From Longimicrobium sp. (GTDB lineage: Bacteria; Gemmatimonadota; Gemmatimonadetes; Longimicrobiales; Longimicrobiaceae): a DNA stretch of 64,000 nt. Position 1 is the stretch's first letter. Each line of letters begins with the position of its first letter. Where the stretch lies: NCBI GenBank assembly GCA_036377595.1, contig DASUYB010000057.1, positions 22,800-86,799 on the forward strand, in the 5' to 3' direction. The translations under genes were made by a program, and so were the position numbers. Below are positions 44,938-51,215 of this stretch, piece by piece. The notes under the pieces were generated by a model. The model was not told the DNA's origin. It worked only from the letters and a program-made list of their open reading frames with translations, and ran no database searches.

Positions 44938-45066
44938 GTGCGTGCGCCGGGATGGCGCACTAGGGACGGTGGGGTCTCGCACGCGGACGAGATCGCCCGC
45001 GACTGCGGCGAGCACGGCACTTGGCTGCACGTGGACGGCGCCTACGGCGCACCCGCCGTCCTCACC
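44938..45066 (+). pseudogene. Fragment of a PLP-dependent (group II) decarboxylase
   Basis: The translation of 44975-45063 reads ADEIARDCGEHGTWLHVDGA followed by YGAPAVLTA. This matches the conserved HVDGA(Y/A)GG region of group II PLP-dependent decarboxylases. No further part of the enzyme, including the PLP lysine, is present: the frame runs into the terminator and tRNA-like fragment at 45144. It is a remnant of a larger gene, probably cut by the insertions that follow. The 44675-44937 part shows no gene; around 44883-44905 it is AT-rich (TTATATATAGTTAAATATG). Confidence 0.6.
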
Positions 45067-45143
45067 GCGGCGCACCACTCCACCAGCGCGCACGATGTGA
45101 TCGGCTGCATTCGTGTAGCTCACAGCGTAACCCACAACGAAAC

Positions 45144-45173
45144 GGCCCCGCGATCCATGAGGATCGCGGGGCC
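45144..45173 (-). terminator. tRNA-operon-type terminator, displaced copy 1
   Basis: A perfect 13-bp stem GGCCCCGCGATCC/GGATCGCGGGGCC around ATGA. It has the same layout and flanks (CAACGAAAC … TAAATCGTTGCA) as the terminator behind the intact tRNA-Ser at 56962. Confidence 0.75.
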
Positions 45174-45194
45174 ATAAATCGTTGCAGCTCAACA

Positions 45195-45245
45195 GCAGGC
45201 GGAGGAACGCGAACCCCAAGGGCTTGCTCCCGCCGCATTGAGGGC
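45195..45245 (-). repeat. Degenerate tRNA-Ser 3'-half (att-like) fragment, copy 1
   Basis: AGGCGGAGGAACGCGAACCCCAAGGGCTTGCTCCCGCCGCATT is recognisably the T-arm and variable arm of tRNA-Ser(CGA) at 57014-57070, with several changes. It is followed on the lower-coordinate side by the terminator copy, in the same order as at the intact gene. Confidence 0.65.
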
Positions 45246-45567
45246 GGAGGTACCACCCTGCTCTCAGCCTCGCTGTAAACATAATTCCAGACCTATTGTG
45301 CAGGATGGTGACTAACATTTATTCTTCTCCACCGCACTGCGGATATCTTCATGGAAGGTATAGCAAGCTATTCACACTGGGGGCTCAACCACAGCGTAGA
45401 TGATCTCATTAGCCTTACCCTGTGTGATGTTCCGCACGTTGAATTCGCAGGCACTGGCGGGGCGAATCAGTCGAAATTTGAAGCGGCCGGCTGCGAACGC
45501 CCGGCCGTTCGAGCCGGCGGCGCGAGCGCGCGGCCGGATTCTCTCCCCACACCCAAGGAGGGGCACC

Positions 45568-45762
45568 ATGCCGGGCAAGATGAAGCTGCAGTTGGACGGG
45601 CTGAAGGTGGAGTCGTTCGAGGCCGACACGCAGACGTACGGAAGCGGCACCGTGCGCGGCGCGGAGCTGTTCGCCAGTATCGACGGCACGTGCGTTGATT
45701 ACACCTGCCGCAACTATGGCACCTGCCGCGTGGGCGCGAGTGGGTGCAATACCGTACCCTGA
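45568..45762 (+). CDS. Small Cys-rich RiPP-precursor-like peptide
   Basis: This is a 64-residue ORF with an excellent ribosome-binding site (CAAGGAGGGGCACC before ATG). The N-terminal part MKLQLDGLKVESFEA looks like a conserved leader. From memory, KLxLDxLxVESF leaders occur in front of pinensin-like and other Cys-rich peptides in Bacteroidota and Gemmatimonadota, an inference not checked by search. The C-terminal 24 residues hold four Cys (42, 47, 53, 60), three directly preceded by Thr (TC…TC…TC), which suits lanthionine-type or disulfide formation. No modification enzyme is in the window, so maturation, if any, must use enzymes elsewhere. It is bracketed by two tRNA-Ser 3'-end fragments, as if carried on a minimal insertion. 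A terminator-like hairpin follows. Confidence 0.65.
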   Translation: MPGKMKLQLDGLKVESFEADTQTYGSGTVRGAELFASIDGTCVDYTCRNYGTCRVGASGCNTVP

Positions 45763-45852
45763 CTCGAGACGACCGGACGCCGCGGCCGGGTTCCTCGGCC
45801 TCGACCGCCTGCAGTTGAAGGCAGGCTGACGACGGTACCCAGCAAACACGAA

Positions 45853-45882
45853 GGCCCCGCTGCCCGAGAGGGTAGCGGGGCC
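45853..45882 (-). terminator. tRNA-operon-type terminator, displaced copy 2
   Basis: The stem GGCCCCGCTGCCC pairs with GGGTAGCGGGGCC around GAGA. The neighbouring CTAAGTCGTTGCAACGCAACAG is shared with the 51-kb and 57-kb copies. It also lies 90 nt behind the RiPP-like gene and could end its transcript. Confidence 0.75.
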
Positions 45883-45903
45883 TAAGTCGTTGCAACGCAA
45901 CAG

Positions 45904-45958
45904 CGGAGGCGGAGGGACTCGAACCCCCAAGGGCTTGCGCCCGCCGCGTTTCGAGTGC
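45904..45958 (-). repeat. tRNA-Ser(CGA) 3'-half (att-like) fragment, copy 2
   Basis: CGGAGGCGGAGGGACTCGAA followed by CCCCCAAGGGCTTGCGCCCGCC, then GCGTTTCGAGTGC. It is nearly identical to 57014-57068, from the 3' end of the tRNA up to its anticodon stem, where similarity stops. The 45960-46252 remainder of the gap shows no gene. Confidence 0.8.
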
Positions 45959-46252
45959 CTGGGCTCCGCGTCCGCAGTGGGGCGTATTCGGGAGAAATCA
46001 GCCGTTTGCGCGGTTTTCAACGTCCGAGCGGCTGTGGTTGAATCCACGGAAGGACGCGGGAATCCGTATCGGGACGGTTGCACACTACACCAAGTGTGAC
46101 ACCGGACGAGCGGCCTGCCGGTCCGCCACACCCTACGCTACACCAAATCGGTTACCCCGCTCAAGCTCCACGCCTGATCACCCGGTTCAATTCAATTCTT
46201 TCGTCCCCGCTGCGTCGGCGCGGGGTGTTTCCCTTCCATTGGTCGCCGGTGG

Positions 46253-48619
46253 TCAGGCCGACTTCAGCACTGACGCGGGGCTCACACGCGATGCGCGAGC
46301 CGCGGGGATCAGCGTCGCGGCGGCGATTACGAACGTGAAGAAGCCGGTCGCCACCGCGAACACGGGCAGCCCCGCACTCGCCACGCCGGGAACTGCGGCC
46401 GCAAGCACGCGGTTAGCCGCCGTGCCGCCCAGTAGGCCCACGACCGCACCCGTCACCACAACACCCAGCGCGCCCCGGGAGACGAGCACCAGCAGGTCGG
46501 CCGGGCGGGCGCCCAGCGCCGCACGGACCGCCAGCTCTCCCAAGCGCTGGCTGGCGCCGTACGCCACCACACCGTACAGCCCGATCGCGGCCAAACAGAG
46601 CGCCAGGCCGGTGAGCGCGACGAGCACGGCCACGTACCAGCGAAGCGGGTCCAGGTAGGTTGCGAGCGCGCTCTCCACCGTGCGGAGCTGGAACGCGAGT
46701 TGCCCCTCGCCGGCACCGTCCAGCGCGCGGCGCAGCGCGGGCAGCAGGATGGCGCCCGGCGTGCCACGCACCAGCACCGACGCTCCCGGCCCGCTCACTT
46801 CGCGCGCCACGTACAGGCCTCCCGGCACCACGACATCGCCCTCCATGGGAGGGGGGGAAAGCTCCACGTGCGCAGCGACCCCCACCACCTCGCCGCTTGG
46901 TGCGGCCGGCGAGCTACCTAGGCGCACCCGGCGGCCCAGCGGATTGGCAGTGCCCCACAGCCTGTGGGCCAGTAGCTCGTCAACGATCACTGGATTGGCG
47001 CCAGCAGCGTCGCCAGCAGCGAAGTCGCGCCCGTGCACGATGCGGACGCCGGCAGTACGTAAGTAGTCAGGCGTGACCGCCAAGCACACACACTCCGCCT
47101 GCAGCCCGACTGCGCCGTCGACCGTCACCGCACCCACGCCCAAGCGCTCGCTGGTCGCGATTGCCAGCACACCGGGCACGGCGCGGAGCGCGTCGACCAG
47201 CCGCACGGCGGAGGCGTCCGCCGAATCAGTATTGGTCACGGGACCGGCACCGGGCACGCGCAGCGGAACGACGTACAGGTTACGCACGTTTACCTGTGGC
47301 CGCCAAAGCAGCAAGCGCGAGATGCCACTCACCAGCGCGACTAGGTTCACCAGCAGAATGAGGGACACGGCCATCTGTGCGCCGGCCACCAGGTTGCCCC
47401 CGCGCTGGCCCGCCGCGCGCCCGCCAGCCCTTGGTGCGCCGTCCTTCAGCACCGCGGCCACGCTCACACGGGCAACGTGGAAGAGCGGCGCCATGTTGCA
47501 GAGCAGCACCAGCACGAGCGCACTGGCCACCCCAAACACCACCCCGCGCACATTCAGCACGCCCAACTGCAGGTTGTCGAGCGCGCCGAGTGGAGAGGTG
47601 GCTACGATCACCCGGAGCACAGCCATGGCTACCACCGTACCCAGCACGGTGGCGGCCACCGCCATCGTTCCACCCTCCACCAAGAGCGGCAGCACCAGTT
47701 GCGTGCGAGAAGCGCCGAGCGCCGCCCGGATGGCCGTCTCGTGTCGGCGCGAAAGCGCGCGCACCAGCGTGAGCTTGGACACATTCGCGCAGGTGATGAG
47801 GACCACGCACAGCACTACCCCCTGCAGTAGATAGAAGAACGACGCATCGGAAGGCCGACGCACCATGTCGAACGCCTCTAGGCTGGCCCCGCGGCGAAGC
47901 TCGGGGTCGGCGCGCTCCGAGTTGAGGCGCGCCACAAGCACCCGCGCCTCGGCGCGCATCTGCGCCTCGCTCACGCCTGCGCGCAGCCGCCCCACCATGC
48001 TGAGCGTGTAGTCGGCCGCGCCGCCGACACCGGGCTCGAGAGGGACCCAGAAGGCACTCCCCTCGCTGGGAAACCAGAAGCCGGCGGGCATCACCCCCAC
48101 CACCACGTACGGCTGGCGACCGATGCGCTGCGTGCTGCCCACCGCGTCGCGGCGACCGCCGAAGCGGCGTTGCCACATCGCGTAGCTGATCATCACCGAG
48201 CGCGAACCCGGCTCGGTCTCCTCAAGCCCGCGACCCAGCACCGGTTTCACACCCAGCACCTGAAAGAGGTTGGCCGAGACCTCGAAACCGTTCAGGCTCG
48301 GGGCGTCGTCGGCGTGCAGCGCCAAGCGCTCGGCCAACCCCGCACGGTATGCCGCCAAGCCCGAGAATCCGCGAGCCATGGCGGCCACGGCCGCGTACTC
48401 GCCCGGCGAGACCAACTCGCGCTGCGGGCTGCGGCGGTAGTCCTGGAACCCATACAGCCGCCCCGGCTCCGCGTACGGCGCGGGTCGCAGCAGCACCGCC
48501 TCGACAAAGCTGAAGATGGAGGTGTTCAGCGCCACCGCCAGCGCTAGCGACAGGCCGGCCGACGCGGCGTAGCCGGGGCTGCGGCGCAGCGCGCGGAGCG
48601 CGTGGCGGAGTACAATCAT
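46253..48619 (-). CDS. ADOP-type duplicated FtsX/MacB-like permease
   Basis: This is a 788-residue membrane protein with the acidobacterial duplicated orphan permease layout. The N-terminal amphipathic helix and first transmembrane helix (RALRRSPGYAASAGLSLALA) are followed by a periplasmic MacB_PCD domain (about 40-230) and an FtsX core (LLQGVVLCVVLITCANVSKL, ETAIRAALGASRTQLV). A second periplasmic domain and a second FtsX core (YVAVLVALTGLALCLAAIGL, RLGELAVRAALGARPADLL) complete it. No ATPase is adjacent. Such proteins may act with an ATPase elsewhere or as mechanotransmission proteins. ATG 48619 overlaps the propeller gene's stop by 4 nt; the frame is open upstream to 48652. As last gene of a peptide operon it could export or sense the small secreted peptide encoded at its start. 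Confidence 0.88.
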   Translation of the reverse strand: MIVLRHALRALRRSPGYAASAGLSLALAVALNTSIFSFVEAVLLRPAPYAEPGRLYGFQDYRRSPQRELVSPGEYAAVAAMARGFSGLAAYRAGLAERLALHADDAPSLNGFEVSANLFQVLGVKPVLGRGLEETEPGSRSVMISYAMWQRRFGGRRDAVGSTQRIGRQPYVVVGVMPAGFWFPSEGSAFWVPLEPGVGGAADYTLSMVGRLRAGVSEAQMRAEARVLVARLNSERADPELRRGASLEAFDMVRRPSDASFFYLLQGVVLCVVLITCANVSKLTLVRALSRRHETAIRAALGASRTQLVLPLLVEGGTMAVAATVLGTVVAMAVLRVIVATSPLGALDNLQLGVLNVRGVVFGVASALVLVLLCNMAPLFHVARVSVAAVLKDGAPRAGGRAAGQRGGNLVAGAQMAVSLILLVNLVALVSGISRLLLWRPQVNVRNLYVVPLRVPGAGPVTNTDSADASAVRLVDALRAVPGVLAIATSERLGVGAVTVDGAVGLQAECVCLAVTPDYLRTAGVRIVHGRDFAAGDAAGANPVIVDELLAHRLWGTANPLGRRVRLGSSPAAPSGEVVGVAAHVELSPPPMEGDVVVPGGLYVAREVSGPGASVLVRGTPGAILLPALRRALDGAGEGQLAFQLRTVESALATYLDPLRWYVAVLVALTGLALCLAAIGLYGVVAYGASQRLGELAVRAALGARPADLLVLVSRGALGVVVTGAVVGLLGGTAANRVLAAAVPGVASAGLPVFAVATGFFTFVIAAATLIPAARASRVSPASVLKSA

Positions 48620-49911
48620 TTGGAAGCCCCCGGTGCGCAGGCGGCGGAGCACCGGCTGGCCGCCGAGGGGTAGGCTGTGCCGGACGGCGCCACCAGCACG
48701 TGAGTGGTCCCGTCGCGGTCCTGGCTGAGCACGGCGATGCGCTCACCCCCGTCCGACGCCACGGCCACCGCACGGCCCCGCACGTCGAGAGAGCGAAGCA
48801 CGCGGCCGCGTCGATCGAACACCTCGAGCGCGGAATGCGGGTAGTAGTTGACGTAGCGGTCGCCTTTGGGGCCGACTAGAGCCATCGTCCAGTCGCGGTA
48901 GCGAATCCCGGCGAAGAGCGAGTCACCGACCACCGCCAGCCCGGCGACGTTGGGCTGGTAGGTGAACCAGTTGCCTCGCCACCCGCCCGGGTTTCCGCGG
49001 GGCGGGGAGTCCACGCGCACACGCGGCTCGGCGCCGCGGTAGCTCACGGCCAGAAGGATCGGCGCTCCGACGGGTGTGCCGCGGCGGTCGAAACCCCGCA
49101 CCGTGGCGTCGCCCTGCGTGAGCACCCACACGGTGTCGCGAGCCAGGGCTAAGTAGGTGCGGTTCAGCACGCGACGGGCGACGGTGCTGGCATAAGGAAC
49201 GGGCTCTCCGAACGCACCCGCCGGGCGGCCGGCGGTGTCCCAGGCGCGCACCAGGCGCTCGCGACTCCACTCCACGGGAGAGAGGTACGGACCCGCGGTG
49301 TGGCCGGAGCCGAGCCACGAGTCGTACCAGCGGCCGTCGGGCGCCAGGGCGAAATCCCCCAGGTAGAGGTCGAATTGTGGCGTGTGCGGAGCAGATGCCG
49401 CGCTACGGACTCTGCCGTCGGCAGCGAGCACCCATACTTTGCCCTCCTCTCGGTCGGCCACCAGCAGGCTCCCTCCACCCGGCGCGCAGCGGACGATCGA
49501 GAGCGCGTCGAAGCGCGTGCCAGATCCAGCGGGCCCGTTCAGCGTATTTAGCAGGCGACCATCAGCGGCGAAGAAGAGCAACCTCTGCTCCCTGCGGTCG
49601 GCCACCACCAGGCGGTCGCCCAGCCAGCAGAGCGAGCCGACTTTCCCGAGAAGGGTGTCGTTGCCGGGGAGCGCATCGGCAAGGTCTGTCCAGAGGGCGG
49701 GCCCGGGCGACACCGGATGGCTCGGCCTGCGCCCGACGCCACCGTCCAGCGCGCGCGTCAAGTCGGGGTTCCTCCCCACAGCGGGCAATGCGTAGCGCGC
49801 CATCCTGAGGCCCTGCGCCAGCATAAGCAGCGCGTGGCCCTGCATGAGCAACGCGGCCGCCAGAACTGCCAACCCAAAGCGGGCTAGGCGCTTGATCGTA
49901 TCCCGGCGCAT
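48616..49911 (-). CDS. Secreted six-bladed beta-propeller (NHL-like) protein
   Basis: This is a 431-residue protein with an N-terminal transmembrane or signal segment (RFGLAVLAAALLMQGHALLM). A propeller then runs from about residue 85 to 415. Blade-like repeats can be read as SLCWLGDRLVVADRREQRLL, SIVRCAPGGGSLLVADRE, YLALARDTVWVLTQGD and RAVAVASDGGERIAVLSQ. The C-terminus is short and contains two Cys (SRCSAACAPG). In Bacteroidota and Gemmatimonadota, such propellers are often found beside genes for short secreted peptides and thioredoxin-like proteins. Here they form an operon in that order. The function is unknown; ligand binding at the cell surface or in the periplasm is likely. The gap to the thioredoxin-like gene is a single nucleotide. 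Confidence 0.8.
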   Translation of the reverse strand: MRRDTIKRLARFGLAVLAAALLMQGHALLMLAQGLRMARYALPAVGRNPDLTRALDGGVGRRPSHPVSPGPALWTDLADALPGNDTLLGKVGSLCWLGDRLVVADRREQRLLFFAADGRLLNTLNGPAGSGTRFDALSIVRCAPGGGSLLVADREEGKVWVLAADGRVRSAASAPHTPQFDLYLGDFALAPDGRWYDSWLGSGHTAGPYLSPVEWSRERLVRAWDTAGRPAGAFGEPVPYASTVARRVLNRTYLALARDTVWVLTQGDATVRGFDRRGTPVGAPILLAVSYRGAEPRVRVDSPPRGNPGGWRGNWFTYQPNVAGLAVVGDSLFAGIRYRDWTMALVGPKGDRYVNYYPHSALEVFDRRGRVLRSLDVRGRAVAVASDGGERIAVLSQDRDGTTHVLVAPSGTAYPSAASRCSAACAPGASK

Positions 49912-49912
49912 G

Positions 49913-50449
49913 TCAACACCGCCGGCGGAGCTCGTTCTGGTCCTCGGCGCCGCTGAATGCGCCCCAGAACTTCACGCGGCCGTCGCCGCCTACCAGGATG
50001 TACACGGGCACGGCCGTGGTCTTCAGGCGCCGAGGCGCGTCGGGGTCGTAGCGCACAGGCATCCCCGTCACAACATCGGCCTCGAAGTCGCGGGCCTTGT
50101 CGTCATCGAAGGCCGAGATCCACACCACGGGAATTCGGTCTTGGTGGTTCGTGGCCGCTGCCTCGCGCCGGGCGGCGGTGTGGCAGTGGGGGCAGTCGGG
50201 ATGGAACACCACCAGCAGGCGACATCCGGTGGGAAGCAGCGCGGTGGCGGTCGGTGGCGCGGCACCGCCGGGGTGCGAAAGCGGCCGCAGGTTCAACACG
50301 GGAAGGGCGCTTCCGATCGCCAGCCGCGAAGCGGGTTTCGCCTCCAACTCGCCCTGCTCGCCCTTGAGGTACTGGAATCCAAGGTTGCCGGCCGTTACCA
50401 CGAACAATACGAGGTACACGGCGAGTTCCAGCCGATTGGGCTGTTTCAT
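49913..50449 (-). CDS. Membrane-anchored thioredoxin-like (TlpA/redoxin) protein with CPHC site
   Basis: This is a 178-residue protein with a single N-terminal anchor (ELAVYLVLFVVTAGNLGF). A thioredoxin-fold domain follows, with the active site Cys86-Pro-His-Cys89 in LLVVFHPDCPHCHTA and the cis-Pro region TTAVPVYILVGGDGRVKFWG. The CPHC dipeptide is that of DsbA-like oxidants, so it may form or isomerise disulfides on the periplasmic side. Placed 100 nt after a gene for a secreted peptide with four Cys, it is a natural candidate to act on that peptide. It is followed after one nucleotide by the propeller gene. Confidence 0.85.
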   Translation of the reverse strand: MKQPNRLELAVYLVLFVVTAGNLGFQYLKGEQGELEAKPASRLAIGSALPVLNLRPLSHPGGAAPPTATALLPTGCRLLVVFHPDCPHCHTAARREAAATNHQDRIPVVWISAFDDDKARDFEADVVTGMPVRYDPDAPRRLKTTAVPVYILVGGDGRVKFWGAFSGAEDQNELRRRC

Positions 50450-50551
50450 GGGGGTGCCCTGCGGGTTTAGGCGGTGGAACGGATGCCCTGAACGGGGCGC
50501 AAAACCCGGCCGCCGGGGAGCCCTGGCGCCCCCGCGGCGGCGGGTGAAGGA

Positions 50552-50743
50552 TCAGGTCTCGTTCGCCTGCGGGCAGTCGCAGTTCCAGAACCAGCAGCCC
50601 TCGCAGGTTATGCTCGTCAGCTTGCCACTGCCGTCGAAGGTCTTGCTCGAAACCTCCCAGTTAGCGTGGGCAGGCGCTGCGGCAATCGCCATGTTGACGC
50701 CCACGAAGAGGGCCAGGAGAATGTTGCGCTTGATGTTCTTCAT
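50552..50743 (-). CDS. Small secreted Cys-rich peptide
   Basis: This is a 63-residue ORF with a clear Sec signal peptide: MKNIKRN basic start, a hydrophobic core LLALFVGVNMAIAAA, and cleavage expected after AHA (residue 27). The about 36-residue mature peptide has four Cys near its end in TCEGCWFWNCDCPQ (47, 50, 55, 57), able to form two disulfides. ATG 50743 follows AAGGGAACTCCG; the frame stays open to 50899 but the promoter and operator found there exclude that start. It is the first gene of the four-gene - strand operon. It is reminiscent of short secreted peptides that accompany propeller genes in Bacteroidota, but I do not recognise a family. Confidence 0.72.
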   Translation of the reverse strand: MKNIKRNILLALFVGVNMAIAAAPAHANWEVSSKTFDGSGKLTSITCEGCWFWNCDCPQANET

Positions 50744-50830
50744 CGGAGTTCCCTTGGGTGATGGGTGTGTCTGCTTGTGGATGCGGAAGTGTCCGCAGGG
50801 GGTGAGAGGCTGCCAGGGCCCGCTCGGCAA

Positions 50831-50884
50831 ACGTTCTCCGGAGAACGTCTGGAAACGATAGTCTTGTTTATCCCAACCTGTCAA
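50831..50884 (-). promoter_or_regulatory. Sigma-70-type promoter with a perfect 18-bp palindromic operator
   Basis: On the - strand, TTGACA (50884-50879) and TATCGT (50860-50855) are separated by 18 nt. Just downstream, ACGTTCTCCGGAGAACGT (50831-50848) is a perfect 18-bp palindrome at the expected transcription start. This layout fits repression of the peptide operon by a dimeric regulator. The -35 is a perfect consensus, rare in this GC-rich window. Confidence 0.7.
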
Positions 50885-50983
50885 GGATGGTGATGGCACT
50901 AAATGGCCGAGCTCAAAAAGAGGATTCGTGGGATGGCCGCGTTCGATGCAACGCCCTGCACCACGCCGGGAAGGGTTCGCATG

Positions 50984-51006
50984 TATCTATCTATCTATCT
51001 ATCTAT
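50984..51006. repeat. Tetranucleotide microsatellite (TATC)n
   Basis: Five to six TATC units lie between the operator region and the displaced tRNA-operon terminator. They are AT-rich and slippage-prone. Confidence 0.85.
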
Positions 51007-51026
51007 TCTGCACCCACAACGAAAAC

Positions 51027-51056
51027 GGCTCCGCGATCCGTGGGGACCGCGGGGCC
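51027..51056 (-). terminator. tRNA-operon-type terminator, displaced copy 3
   Basis: The stem GGCTCCGCGATCC/GGACCGCGGGGCC (imperfect) sits in the flanking CAACGAAAAC … GTAACCCGTTGCAACGCAACAG, as behind the intact tRNA-Ser. Confidence 0.75.
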
Positions 51057-51078
51057 GTAACCCGTTGCAACGCAACAG

Positions 51079-51132
51079 CGGAGGCGGAGGGACTCGAACC
51101 CCCGAGGGCTTGCGCCCGCCGCATTCGAGTGC
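51079..51132 (-). repeat. tRNA-Ser(CGA) 3'-half (att-like) fragment, copy 3
   Basis: CGGAGGCGGAGGGACTCGAA plus CCCCCGAGGGCTTGCGCCCG and CCGCATTCGAGTGC. One substitution and one deleted T set it apart from 57014-57068. Similarity ends at the anticodon stem. Confidence 0.8.
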
Positions 51133-51215
51133 TCGGGACTTTGCGACGTTAGAGGACGATAGCGTACCTGCTCCCTCCGTTCTCTGCAGTTTCTGCTTGG
51201 GATCGCCGGCGCCGT

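Noticed and set aside
45351..45698. 115-codon ORF overlapping the RiPP-like gene in another frame.
   Set aside because: No ribosome-binding site, and it becomes Arg/Gly-rich where it overlaps the better supported 45568 ORF.
46078..46160. A second tRNA-like sequence (GACGAGCGGCCTGCCGGTCC).
   Set aside because: It does not fold into a cloverleaf and lacks a T-loop.
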